The notes under the pieces were generated by a model, which did not search any database, was not told the origin of the DNA, and saw nothing but the letters and a program-made list of their open reading frames with translations. A DNA stretch of 64,000 nt from Primula veris (taxonomy: Eukaryota > Streptophyta > Magnoliopsida > Ericales > Primulaceae), in contig OY821744.1 in the NCBI GenBank assembly GCA_963682055.1, positions 26,822,967-26,886,966 of the forward strand, read 5' to 3'. The position numbers and the translations under genes are program-made. This document shows, in pieces, positions 1 through 11,773 of this stretch (position 1 is its first letter; every line of letters starts with the position of its first letter).

Positions 1-960
1 ATTTATAATTATATATTTTTGTGTTGGACAATTTGTGTTTAGATTCAAATTATGGGGACCAATTGGTAGACTCGGCTTAATTAGTGATTAGTTTGAAGAG
101 TCTGGTTTTTGAATTATGTGGATTTCTCATTATGTTGGCAAAAACCAAGTGACCAGGAAACTAACTATAGTAAAACCTCTATACAATCGAATCATTGAAA
201 ATTCAAAAAATTATTACTATAAATAGGTTATTAATAAATAGAGATTACATATAAAAAATACATAAAATTTAAAAATTATAAGTACTTATATATTATAAGA
301 TAAATGTATAGTAACTTGCAAAACCATATGTAGCTTGTATTTCATTGAGATTTGACTCTAAATGCCAAGTCAAATGTCCATAAAATACAAGATACACATA
401 AAATGGATGAAGAAAATCAAGAATTAGTTACACAAATGAGTACTCAAATCAAATAATTTCATCACAATCGCGAAATGTATTTGAATGTTTTTTCAAATCA
501 TCCAAATTTTGATGGAAAAACATATATATATTTTTAATAAAATATTATTTATTATTATAAGGAGGTGTATTTATAACTAACGGGACCACCAAAAATTACG
601 GAATATGACAATAGCGAGTCTATTTCTATTTATAACTGACTCGACTTGGAACCGGATATTTTTTTAACTATACAGAGGTTAGAGAGGTTTTAAAACAAGC
701 TCCCTACCTCTCTCTCTAAACTGCCGCCGTCCATCGGGTAAGATATCCTGGTGTAATTTTGCAGTGTTTTTTCATATAAATTAAACTTAGTTTTGTTAAC
801 TATGTAATGTAAATTGTATCTATAGTATCTCTGTTTATGTATATAAAGCAAGTATATACTCAAGTTGATGACCTCAATTATTAGCCCTTTTTTTTTTTTT
901 TTTTTTAATTTAACTACTACATTTTTATAATTTGACTGTATTGACACGGTTGAAATAAAC
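1..960. other. AT-rich DNA without a gene; possible degraded TIR element
   Basis: No open frame here has the composition or length of a real gene. The only structure is a weak inverted pair: AAAACCTCTATACA near 172 and its approximate complement around 671-692 (TATACAGAGGTTAGAGAGGTTTT region). They could be the ends of an old non-autonomous DNA transposon of about 520 bp, but no target duplication was found. A poly-T run lies at about 888-906. Confidence 0.3.
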
Positions 961-1199
961 AGCGGGTGATTTGTGTTTTTTTTTTGAAAGACAAATTTTA
1001 CATTAAAAATCAAACAAAAATTACATAGGATAAGATATATCAGCTAATGCAGCTCAACATAGACCGAGAGTAAAGTCCTCTTATCCAAGTATTACTTGAC
1101 TTGCATTGCAAAGCCAATTTTGCTAAGTTGTGTGCGGCAAAGTTTCCATCTCTACCAATATGAGAAAAAAATTAAATTGGCGAGCTTGATTTTCTTCCC

Positions 1200-1864
1200 A
1201 AACTCGACTTAATCAATTTCGCGTTGGCTCCGATCTTCCGAGGTGGTCAGGTATGTTCCGGCGGTCAGGTGGTCTTCATGCCTGCACAAGGAACGAACAG
1301 GGGCCCGGGGTTGTTGCCGGGTTTTCCCTCTCCGACGATCAAGTCAGTATCGATGTTAACTGAAAGTAGGAATATAATAAAGGGTGAGGGACCGGGCCGG
1401 TTACAGGTCGGTGTATCGAATGGTACAGATAGTGTTCAGGGGGGGTCCGGGTTGTTTAAGCTTTATCTCTCCTCTCTTTATTTGTGCGTCCCCTCCTAAG
1501 TGGTATTAGTGGGGGTATTTATAGTGTGATCAGAGGCGTATTAGCCCTTGGATCACTGTACTGTAAGATGTTGATCCAACGGCGTCAGAGTCATTTATGA
1601 CTCTGACAAGGGTACTGTCCTTTCCCGGGGCCCACAGGAGGTGTCCTGTGATTGGGCCACGTCGGTGAAACGTCAGGAGGGTCCCCCAAGGGAGCAGCAG
1701 CATTAATTGGGGAAGCGTACTCGACACGCTTCTTTGGGCCGGCCTCAACACGGCTCGGCCCTCCTCAACACGTACTCAACACGACACATCATTAATTGAG
1801 GGTTGATGAGGCTCGGACGGCCCGCTTTGGGGGCGTTATTGCCCCGGACGAGGGGATGCTGACA
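1200..1864 (-). mobile_element. Solo-LTR-like insertion inside the LINE
   Basis: This GC-richer 665-bp block interrupts the LINE RNase H region. TTCCC flanks it on both sides (1195-1199 and 1865-1869), and deleting the block with one copy rejoins the LINE frame. On the minus strand it begins TGTCAGCATCC, as LTRs do, but its other end is not the usual CA, so the identification as a solo LTR, probably Gypsy-type, is an inference. It contains no coding sequence of note. Confidence 0.6.
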
Positions 1865-3078
1865 TTCCCTCGCCATAAATTATGGATCACAGTGCCTATC
1901 TTCTTCACATCATCAGCCATAGACCATAAATCGTACATCGTCCCACCCGGAAAGTTGAGCAATTTGATAATAGCCAAACAATCAGATTCCAAAGCAAGTT
2001 TCCCAAAATTCATTTAAATAACCAATTCCAAACCCGCTTTTACTGCAAACAGTTCGGCAGCCTCGCTATTAATAGGGAGAGGTAGTAAATTTGTAGACGC
2101 TGCCAAAATAACACCAAATTCATTTCGAATAACTACACCTAAACCACAGCCACATCCGTTACTATCAATGGCGGCATCCATGTTGACTTTTATAGATCCT
2201 GTGGCAGGTGGAGACCATTTTGTTGGCACCTTTTCATTTACACTAGATGGGACAAAGTTGGCATCCTTGTAAGTTATAATCCTTTAAGAAGGAAAGTGCC
2301 CAATAATTAAGATCTTCCTCTTTAGGAGTTTTAGAGCCATGTAAAGTTTTGTTTCTGATGTACCAAAGTTGCCATGAAATCACTGAGAAAACTTCAAAAT
2401 CATCTTCTGGCAAACTACTTGACATATGCATCATAAAATTCATAATATAATTCCCAAAGCGAGGCTCCAACAGATGAGAAAAACCAGCAAGTTTTCACAA
2501 TTTTTTTTGAAAAAAACACAATCCCAAGTCGAGTGAAAAGTAGTTTTGGAGTGTGCACCACATCGAAAGCAACGGGTCTCCGTTTTTATACCCCTCTTGT
2601 ATAAATTTACTTTAGAGTGTAGCCAGTTACTAGTTAACCTCATAAAAAATTTCACTTTCGGGGATATTTAAGCTTCCAAATAAAATTCCACCATTTTTTA
2701 ATGTCCGTCATATTAGATGACTCAGCCCTATCTTTTTTTCGTAAAGCACAACGATATCCACTCTTGACTGTATACTCACCATCTTTTGTAAACCGTCACC
2801 GGATAACATCCTCGTTCTCCGTCGAACCCACCGGAATAGCCAGAATACATTGAGCGTCATCCTCGTCAAATAATTGGTAAATAAATTCTCGATTCCATTC
2901 TCCATTTTCCATCCTCAAGTCAGCAACAAGAACATCTTTAGGGATGAGAGTATCCCTAGCAAAATCTATATTTCTAAATCCTGGAAGCCATCAGTCGCTC
3001 ATAGCCTGTACGAAACTTCCTGACCCTATTCGCCATCTATATCCTTCTAATATAATTTCTCTGCCCCATAAAAGACTT

Positions 3079-3457
3079 TGTTATAACTAAATCTATATGC
3101 ATAAATAGAACTTTATGTCAGACTATCAAGATTACATAGGAACAAATACATATATACTTGATTTCCATGATGTCGGATACGAGAACGGATTATGGGTTAT
3201 TGGTCTTTCATAGAGTTGTTCGAGATTATTCTTAGTGACCAAACCCTATATTCTTTATATAGTAATACTAATTAGAATATCATAAACCCTAATTAGTTTA
3301 CTATTGCCTAATACACATTACAAAGTACATATCATACCGCATGTTTTACTAAACTATTATTATTAGATAACTTAATCAGCTCATTCAAGAATATTAGCAC
3401 AAATATAATTGTATTAATTAATTAGTCCACACGTCAGGTTATTAAAATAACCTAACA
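3079..3457 (-). mobile_element. Short solo-LTR-like insertion inside the LINE
   Basis: A 379-bp block starts TGTTA and ends TAACA, the typical termini of Copia LTRs. It splits the LINE between the tract KCGFKASFKWR and SLLWGREII. Removing it rejoins the LINE codons, apart from a two-base uncertainty at the junction. No exact 5-bp target duplication remains (GACTT against TTCTC), so the class is tentative. Confidence 0.5.
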
Positions 3458-3838
3458 TTCTCCACTTAAAAGACGCTTTAAACCCACATTTTGCCTTTAA
3501 GAAATTCCCTTCAGAAAAATAACTCGCTTTGAGAACGCAACCAACTAAAGCATCGGGATTTTTTTTATTATTCGCCATCCTTGTTTTGCAAGAAGTGATT
3601 GGTTAAAAGCTTCAAGGTCACGGAAGCCTAACCCTGGCCAAATGCATTTTATTGCCACCTTCCTTTTTTCCCCACCAAATATTAGCGATCATTCGATGCA
3701 GCTCGATCTTTTAATAGATTCATGGGAAGTTTAAAACAATTCATAGCATAATTGGGAATAAACTATTATTCCAATCATTGAATTTGCTCCAAACACGTTC
3801 CTTTATAAAGTTAAACAAGTCTCCAACTTAATTGCAAT

Positions 3839-4654
3839 TGTTAGGTCCTAGATCATGTACCCTATTATTTGTCATTGTTATCGAAAAATCATGTTTGAGA
3901 TTATATTTTATAAACTCCTTAGTATAGTTTATTTTATTAATAATTTATTATAAGTTGTTGTTAATAAAAACAGTTGAGTTACAACTTCAGTTATAACTCA
4001 AGATGTAACTGAATATGACGGACATAATCATTGAAGATTTTGTAGAAGGATAGTTTTGATATCTTGCATATTAAAACGTGGTCATCAAGTTGGAAAAGAT
4101 ATGAGATGAAATCTGAAAGATTAAAGACTTTAAATATATGTAAAGACTCAAGATTTTGAAGATATACAAAGAAGATTTAGGAATATCTTTCTTATTTGAT
4201 CAACTAAGGATCTTTTGTAAATGCTATATATAAAGCCTATTAGCCTTTATTATTGTGTGTGTGTTTTACAATGTAGAAATCAGATTATATAGATCAAACT
4301 GCCGTTGTATACGAGAGACTAAAAAGTGAAAAAAAATCATAGGATTAGTTCCTAGAGAGATTGACAGTGTTTAAGTTGTGAGGTATAGAGTTAGACATAT
4401 ACGCTTGAGTATTCTAAGTCTTAAAACTCGTTAATGTTCTTGACATGTCAATAAATCACTGGGTGAGTGCCTCGGAGATATAAAACTAGATTGGATCGAA
4501 CTCCATATCAAACGTCTCATGTCCAATGTTTTTTTTATTAACTTCGCAGAATAATTTAGTTACAACTTGAGTTATAACTGGGACTTCAGTTATAACTGAT
4601 GTTGTAACTAAAAACGCGTAACAGGACTTAGAACTTAGGCTTCAGTTTTTTTCA
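3839..4654 (+). repeat. 5' LTR of the deleted Copia element
   Basis: This is the first of the two direct repeats. It has palindromic words of the type CAGTTATAACTG near both ends, at about 3970-4010 and 4555-4610. Confidence 0.85.
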
Positions 4655-4918
4655 ATTGGTATCAGAGTTTCACATCAAATTTACTTGGTGTGCATCCTGT
4701 GTTCTGAGCATACGAAGTTAATAAAAACCTTTCCATTAACCCATCACACTCAAAAGCATTCGAAGTATGCATTCTGAAAAAAAAACGAGGATGATAAATT
4801 TCATCAAAGAATGAATAATTTTTATGAGTAGATGAGAAACTCAAATTCAAGGGGAGTTCAGGTTAATATTGAATCTGCAATTCAAAGTTTTTGCCAAAAC
4901 AATAACAAATGGGAGATT

Positions 4919-5728
4919 GTTAGTTCCTAGATTATGGACCATATTATTTGTCATTGTTATAGCAAAATCATGTTTGAGATTATATTTTATAAACTCCTTA
5001 CTATATTTTATTTGATTAATAACAAAAACAATTGAGTTACAACTTCAGTTATAACTCAAGATGTAACTGAATATGGCGGACATAATCATTGAAGATTGTG
5101 TAGAAGGATACTTTTGATATCTTGCATATTAAAACGTGGTCATCAAGTTGAAAAAGATATGAGATGAAATCTGAAAGATTGAAGACTTTAAATATATGGA
5201 AAGACTCAAAATTTTGAAGATATACAAAAAATATTTAGGAATATCTTTCTTATTTGATCAACTTAAGATCTTTTGTAAAAGCTATATATAAAGTCTATTA
5301 ACCTTTATTATTGTGTGTGTGTTTACAATGTAAAAATCAGATTATAGAGATCAAACACCCGTTGTCTACGAGAGATTAAAAAGTGAAAAAAATCATAGGC
5401 TTAGTTTCTAGAGAGATTGACAGTGTTTAAATTGTGAGGTATAGAGTTAGCCATATACGTTTGATTATTGTAAGTCTCAAAACTCGTTACTGTTTTTGAC
5501 ATATCAATAAATCACTGGGTGAGTGCCTCGGAGATGTAGACCTAGATTGGGTCGAACTCCGTATCAAACGTCTCGTATTCAATATTTTTTTTATTAACTT
5601 AGCAGAATAGTTCAGTTACAACTTGAGTTATAACTGGGACTTCAGTTATAACTGGGACTTCAGTTATAACTGAGGTTGTAACTGAAAACGCGTAACAACA
5701 CTCAGAATTTCGACTTCAGTTTCTTTCA
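4919..5728 (+). repeat. 3' LTR of the deleted Copia element
   Basis: This is the second direct repeat. Compared with the 5' copy it has an additional GGGACTTCAGTTATAACT unit near 5636-5665. Confidence 0.85.
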
Positions 5729-5793
5729 GCTATAATAAAAGATTTGTGTTTATTGCTAAGTAATTGTACCTACATGATACTCCCCCATGATAA

Positions 5794-6202
5794 TGGGCAC
5801 GTTTGGTACCAACTTTTTTGTTAAAAAGTTGCTTTTAAAATGCAATAAGACACCGTAGTTTGCTTACCTATAAGTGACTTATAACTTATTTTAGTTGATA
5901 ATTAATTTTTTGCTTTTTATGAACTTAATTTTTTGCTTACCTATAAGTGACTTACCTTTTGTGACTTGTAAATATAAAAAAAAATGATTAAATTGAAAAT
6001 TTTCTACTTTTGATAATGACGTAATGTTAATATGAAAAAGCTAAAAAAAATTCTCAAATTCGTAGGTTTTTTGATTTTGAGCTTTTTTGACACAAACGCT
6101 AGCTTTTCAAAGACTGAGATAGCTAAAATACCAAACAGCCGTAACTTTTTTAATCAAGAAGCTGAAAGAGCCAAGAAGAAAAGTTGTGGCCAAACATGCA
6201 CA
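5794..6202. mobile_element. Small TIR element (MITE), class unsure
   Basis: The ends are imperfect inverted repeats: TGGGCACGTTTGGTACCAAC at the left and the complement TGTGCATGTTTGGCCACAAC at the right. The interior is AT-rich and non-coding. The terminal word resembles PIF/Harbinger or hAT MITEs. No convincing target duplication was found, so the superfamily is left open. Confidence 0.55.
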
Positions 6203-6655
6203 ATTAATTAACTTGATTGATATATAGCTATTTGTAAGTCTTTCAAAACAATAAATCAAATACGTTCATATCTCTCTGAGATAAAATTTGAAGGGTAAAT
6301 TTGAGAGCTCAGAAGAGATCCTTAAAATCCACAATTAAGACATGTTATTAGTTTTTTCTCTGTTATAATAAAGAAACTTTGTTAGAAGCCCTTTTTTCAT
6401 ATCTAACTTTATGACGATAGAATATCCTTTGGCTTTTTCTATATAAAGTAGATACCCTCTCGTGAACTTATATGATCAACTACATCCCTCCCCTTCCACA
6501 AATCTACTTCGATTTAGAGAAACAATATTAAGAAGAAAATGAGCTAGTCTAGAGAGTAGCACTTTATATATTATTTTTGATGCAAAACGAGAATAGACTA
6601 ATGGGTCCAACTCTAATATGATGAAAACGCATAAGTTTGTTTTTATCAGATATTA

Positions 6656-6886
6656 CTCCATCGATCCCATTATAAGAACTATGCGAAATTACGTGTAACT
6701 TTTATCGGTTTTGAACATATAATTAAATTGTCGAAACGATTTTTTTTTTTTTTTTTACTTAGTTCAAATGTTAAACTATATGATATAATTTTAAAAAAAA
6801 TTATTTTGACAATTTTGAATAGAATTATTTACCGATAAACGTTACACGTAGTTTCGTACATCACTTATAAAATGGGACGGAAGAAG
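6656..6886. mobile_element. Stowaway-like MITE
   Basis: The left end CTCCATCGATCCCATTATAAG and the complement of the right end CTTCTTCCGTCCCATTTTATAAG pair as inverted repeats, flanked by TA on both sides. This is the signature of Tc1/mariner-type Stowaway MITEs. The 231-bp interior is AT-rich and has no gene. Confidence 0.8.
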
Positions 6887-6888
6887 TA

Positions 6889-8165
6889 ATAGTTAGCCGG
6901 CTACTTAATATCCCATTGGCATAATTGCATTCAATGTCTAGTGCGATAACCTCCTCGTATTATTCCAATCCACTTTATCCTACGACTTGAAATAGAGAAC
7001 TTTAGTCCAAAATATATTGCATATATAAATATAATAATCATAAATCGTTAGTCTATTTAAATAAGTTGCAAATGCCAGTGAAATATTGCATTCATTGTTT
7101 TGTAATTTGGGGTTTATGCCTCTTAATATTTTTTATCAATGAAAATTATGTTTCCCATTCGATAAATGTGTATTTACTGGTGAAGTGAACCTGAAATTTG
7201 TTGCAGAAATGAAAAGGATATTTTATTAAGGGTGGTGTAGTGAAGTATTTCCTTATTAAAATTGAGTGATTCATTAGTTTTCATCTTGATCATTATTCCT
7301 GATCAGACATAAATATATGCAGTCCTAACTCCCAAGAAATTGTTTAAGCATCTAAAATGGATTCTTTGTTTTAAAATATTTATAGTCATTAAATTTGATG
7401 TAAATTTTCCTCTTATACATCATAACATTTGAGTCTCATTTTTTATTTTTTTAATAATTGGTGGGGAAAAAACAAATTTTTATTTTATTAATGAAGTGGA
7501 AAAAATAAAAATATGGGGAAAAAACCCCCACAAAAGATAAGCAGCCAAAAATACTCCAAATCGAAACCAGGTACGACCATTTGAGTCTCAACTGTTCATG
7601 AAAAGTTGAGGGATTCTCATTCTCAGTCGAGACATGTTTAGATATTAGGCACACGAAGCACCATTTAACATATTACAATAAAACATTATATGTGTGAATC
7701 TGCTGCATATCATCTTCTTGAGGGAATTTCTATATTAAAATCATACTCACTCATGGGGGTTTTGCCCATCTGATCATAAAAGGTTTTATTTGTTATAGAT
7801 TGTGGTTATTTTTGTTGAACGCAAGAATTCGGGCATGAGATGTTCGTGTTATATGAATCAGTTTTGGCCTTAGATCAAGACAACTGACAAAGGTTATTTT
7901 TTACCATATTTTTTACTATAGACTGTTGTAATTTCTTCTGAGCTCTTGCCCGATTTCATTTGAAGGGTTTCTTACATAGTTGCATCACACAATTTCTTGC
8001 GTACGGCAATAGGATAGCTATTATTGACATGACACCTCTCACGACAAGCCAGGTTTACTTTCTTCAAAATACGAAATGAGCAGCCTGAAATGGCTGTCCC
8101 TATTCTATTCTAAGGGAGTCATCAACAGAGCTAAGAACTTAATTGACCAATTATAAAAGCATTCT
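6889..8165. other. Intergenic DNA without recognisable features
   Basis: This stretch is AT-rich with several poly-T or poly-A runs, for example near 7440-7452. I saw no gene, TIR pair or LTR. Confidence 0.5.
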
Positions 8166-9432
8166 TGTAACATCCCGGATTTTTATAAATGATTTTATTT
8201 GTAATTGAATTTATCCAAAAACGTTCTATACAATTTTTAGCCAAAAACCGAAACTCTTCCGAAAAACTTTATTTTTAAAACCTGTTACTAATTTTATAAA
8301 TAAAAAGGAACCAATAGTTTTGTTTATAAAGATTTGTTAATTTTGAGCAGTAAAATAATAGTTTTGATTTTTAGTTAACTTTTAGAACTTTGTGAACCAA
8401 ATATTTCGTTTCCCCAAACTCTCTCAAAACAGTTTGCTAAACCTCTTTTCAGCCCACTTTTTAAAACAGTAAACCTAAAACCACCAAAAACAAAAAGAGA
8501 AAAGAGAGAGAAGAGAGGTTCCAAATTTTAGAAATAAGAAGAAAAAACCACCATTAACGAGTTTTTACCGGAAGTATCTCCTCTACGCACTAAGGTAAGG
8601 GGGGTTATCCATTGCGATTAGACGAACGTGTATGTTAGGGTTAGATCTTTCGTTTTTAAAATTTGGGGGTTTTCTTTTATCTCATATATATTCTATTAAA
8701 TTGTTAATTGAGTTTTATTTGTTGCTATTTTAATTCACTTATTTGAATTTGAGAATTGGGAATTTAGACATATGAATTTCGAATTAAGAAGAACATAGAT
8801 GGGTTAGTGTGTTTTTTTGAGTTGTTATGTGTTATTATAGTTGTTGATAAAATTGGGTAAATTTATGTTGAATAAAGATGAGTTATATTTTATGCATACA
8901 AGGTGTTTGTTAAAATGACTGAATGAGATTTTATGTTGTTGGACTTGTTTGGCTAGTTGTGATTCTAGTACCGATGCTTATGTGATTTTGTTGGGAATTG
9001 TGTTAATTGAATGATTTAATATTATTGGCCGATGCCTTGTGTTTTAGTTATTGACAATGGTCTATGTCTCTTCCTATACCGGGGACATAAGACGAGCCGA
9101 TGGGTATAGGGAATGACTCGTCTTACGGATTGAGGCGAATGGCATGAACAGGTCCAAATGCGCACTTTAAATATTTATTTGTTAGCAATGGTCTATGCCT
9201 TTCTGTAGGCTAATTAGATTCGTTTGGTATTCTTTTGATATATATATCAGTTAAAACCATTTTGTCTTGTAGTCGCGTTTGACAAACATTTTTATTTTAT
9301 TCATATAATTGATCATTTAGCTCGCTAGTTGTTTTCCTTTTAAAGTTAAATTTTGTACTAACAGGTTCTTTTTCCTTTTATTCAAAAGGTCACGTCTTGA
9401 TTTCCGTGTTTTTCGGATTTTGGGGCGTGACA
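8166..9432 (+). mobile_element. Solo LTR with perfect target duplication (Gypsy-like)
   Basis: The block starts TGTAACATCCCGG and ends GGGGCGTGACA. ATTCT occurs immediately before (8161-8165) and after it (9433-9437), a perfect 5-bp target duplication. No primer-binding site, purine tract or second LTR adjoins, so this is a 1267-bp solo LTR left by recombination between the two LTRs. The terminal words resemble common dicot Gypsy LTRs; assignment to that superfamily is an inference. Confidence 0.85.
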
Positions 9433-11773
9433 ATTCTAAAACCTACTTCCACGATTGGATCGAATGAGGATCGGTTTTAGCTGTAGATCAAGGAAACCTT
9501 TTATAAACTGTAGCCAAGCATCTACGACTATAAAGCAGACCTTTTCAATTCATTTCATAAAAAATATCAGGTCTAAGAGCTTCGCTTGTTACGTGAGATA
9601 AAACACACTCAAAACAGAACAATATAAGAAAAATATAAAGAGAAAAAATAATTGGCAAAAATGCAACTTTAATTAATAATCAAATAACATTCATAATTTC
9701 TAACTTCTAAACTTTAATTAACTTTAAAGCCTAATCTGATAACGTTTTTAATTGTTATCTAACTCAGGAAAAATTTGAGCTATTTATATGATATAACTAA
9801 TCTTATTCATATTAGATTTATAACAAAAACTACTCATAATTCAATAAGTAGTATTAATTTGACTAATACCGATCATAATACTAATTTAAATAAGTGGTAT
9901 TCTCTTGTATCACGACTCTCTCAAGAGCAATGAGCTCCTACTCAGAAGAGAATATTCGGAAATGCGGCAACAAGCATCCCTTATTACTATACCATTTTGC
10001 CTTCCTAGGAAACTGATATGTCTCGTGACTCGACACGAACATAATCTCCCTTTCTTGTTCTTGTAGGTGTGAGGAAGGGGAAAAACTATTTTTTAAATAT
10101 TTTAAATACATATATAAAATTTATTTTTTGGTCAATGTTTATCCAAATTGGATGTGGGGTGTGTGTGTCATTGTGTGTGTTTGGTTTGGCCCCTAACTAT
10201 ATATTTTTTGAAAGCCTAGATTTTTAAATTATCAAAATAATATATAACTTGTGACTAGTTTATGATTTATAGTGGATAAACGACCCCTTTTATTATAAGT
10301 ATATTCTGTTGTTTACTATTAAACTTGTGTTATTACGTAATAACTATGCAATTAAGACTTTTCAATGGCGTCTCTTTCCACCATAAATCAAGTAAGTCTA
10401 CCAATTACCAAATTAAAGCTCGTAATATTTCCAGAACGTACGTTTAATTAATTAATTATACGATTTCAAATAAATGTGTATTGGTCATTGGAAATCACTT
10501 TTAACTCTATGTACTTATGAGTTTATAACCATTTCCAAATAGACTACTTTGAACCCTAATGATCATTTATCCGGTGCAAACAATAACCAAGCCTCATAAT
10601 TATCCAGATAATTGTATTTGACAAAAATTACAAGTAATTTGCATGATTTCCACAAGTCATTACAGGGAACATGACAAGTGTAATTTCCACACAACTCATA
10701 AAAGTCACGTACGTGATTTTCAAATCATTCACAAACAAAGAGTTTAGAAACTTGATTAGTAAGCGAAATGAAATTTCTTCGTCATTTTATTGAAATTACT
10801 TCTTTCGTACTATGGAGTATATTTTTGTAGCTCTCTCCCCTTTGTCAAACCTTATTAGCTCTATTAAAATTATACTAGTGGATATTTTAGTGCGGAGATT
10901 TGTCTTGCTGCGTAAAAAATGAAAAAAAAAGTAGTATTTAACCTGTTAGTTTTTATTGATTTGTTATCCAATATAACATAATATTTAATTTGATGTATAA
11001 TCTATACATTTTCATTCTAATTAAACGACCCAATACACATTCAGTCATTTCAATCTTATTAACACAAGTATACTAAGTAGTAGTTTCACTCAAAATATTT
11101 GATAAAATAGTTAAACCTTTCACATATGTTATTTAATAGTAAAAGATACTCCATATGCGTTGAAAAACGGTAATCGAATGCGAGTTGAGTCAGTTAATTG
11201 GAGTGAAAACAAATAGATTGGATAACAAATTAGAAAGTGTGATAGGTTGGATACCAAATAGATTGAAAACGTATTGGTTGGATACAAAATTAAAAATAGT
11301 GTTAGATTAACAAAATGCTAAAATTTAATAGATTTCGTACCATTTTAGTATTTTCTCCATGCATTTCAACCGCTGTTCATCAATTACTCAGTATATTGAT
11401 TTAGGGGGTTCTCATTTAATAATGTTACATCTGAACTACTCATATATTGCAACCTGTTCAACAACTCAGAAGCTGGGTTTTAATTAACTCAATTTAATTA
11501 TTTTCTAAAGTAAGCCATGGAGAGGCAGACGATTTCGGTATCACCTCTGTAAACGAGAAGCGATCGATGGTGGTACAAGTGTGGACAAAAACAGATCGAG
11601 GGTGAAATGGGAGATGAAGGAGTTGTCTGGGAAATCAATTGGGTTAGATTTAGGTGCAAGAGTTAGGTTTCATAATAATGTGTACACATCAATTTTTGTA
11701 TTGCGTCAGTTGTAACAGTACAACTACAGCACCTACAAAACTGTATTATTAAATGTGAATCCTGATTTATGTT
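9433..11773. other. Intergenic DNA without a gene
   Basis: AT-rich DNA with only short open frames. Repeated words such as GGTTGGATAC and AATAGATTG around 11210-11290 hint at an old element, but no ends could be set. Confidence 0.45.

Larger units (their letters stand above)
976..3838 (-). mobile_element. Degraded LINE (non-LTR retrotransposon), 3' half, cut by later insertions
   Basis: Minus-strand translation gives, from high to low coordinates, conserved tracts of the plant LINE second ORF. A reverse-transcriptase C-terminal stretch (NYAMNCFKLP near 3740, IANIWWGKK near 3690, GLGFRDLEAFNQSLLAKQGW near 3590) is followed by the zinc-binding RVT region (WGREII near 3065, IRNKTLHG near 2345, ETRCFRCGAH near 2560). 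Last comes an RNase H-like tail (KVNMDAA near 2180, SHIGRDGN..AHNLA near 1130). Frameshifts and stops break every part. The element ends in a poly-A tail, read as poly-T at 976-985. Two insertions (1200-1864 and 3079-3457) split it and the Copia element at 3839 removes its upstream part. Homology is clear; the function is dead. Confidence 0.85.
3839..5728 (+). mobile_element. Internally deleted Copia-type LTR retrotransposon
   Basis: Two direct repeats form the LTRs: 3839-4654 (816 bp) and 4919-5728 (810 bp). Both start TGTTAG and end TTTCA or TTTTTCA. A primer-binding site ATTGGTATCAGAG, matching initiator tRNA-Met, follows the first at 4655. A purine tract AAATGGGAGATTG precedes the second. 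Flanks GCAAT and GCTAT look like a target duplication with one change. Only 264 bp lie between the LTRs and no gag or pol is left, so the element is non-autonomous. The LTR pair differs at scattered bases and by one extra copy of an 18-bp unit near 5640-5660. The LTRs carry the motif GGGTGAGTGCCTCGGAGAT, also seen in modified form in the LTRs at 11774 and 59587. Confidence 0.88.

Noticed and set aside
690..1013. 107-residue open frame on the minus strand
   Set aside because: Built from poly-A and AT-rich sequence with a lysine run and no recognisable domain; it overlaps the LINE tail.
1224..1499. Short open frames in the GC-rich insert (also 1530-1751)
   Set aside because: They fall inside the solo-LTR-like block and show no domain.
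11100..11350. Possible Stowaway ends with CTCCAT words
   Set aside because: The two words are in the same orientation and do not pair.
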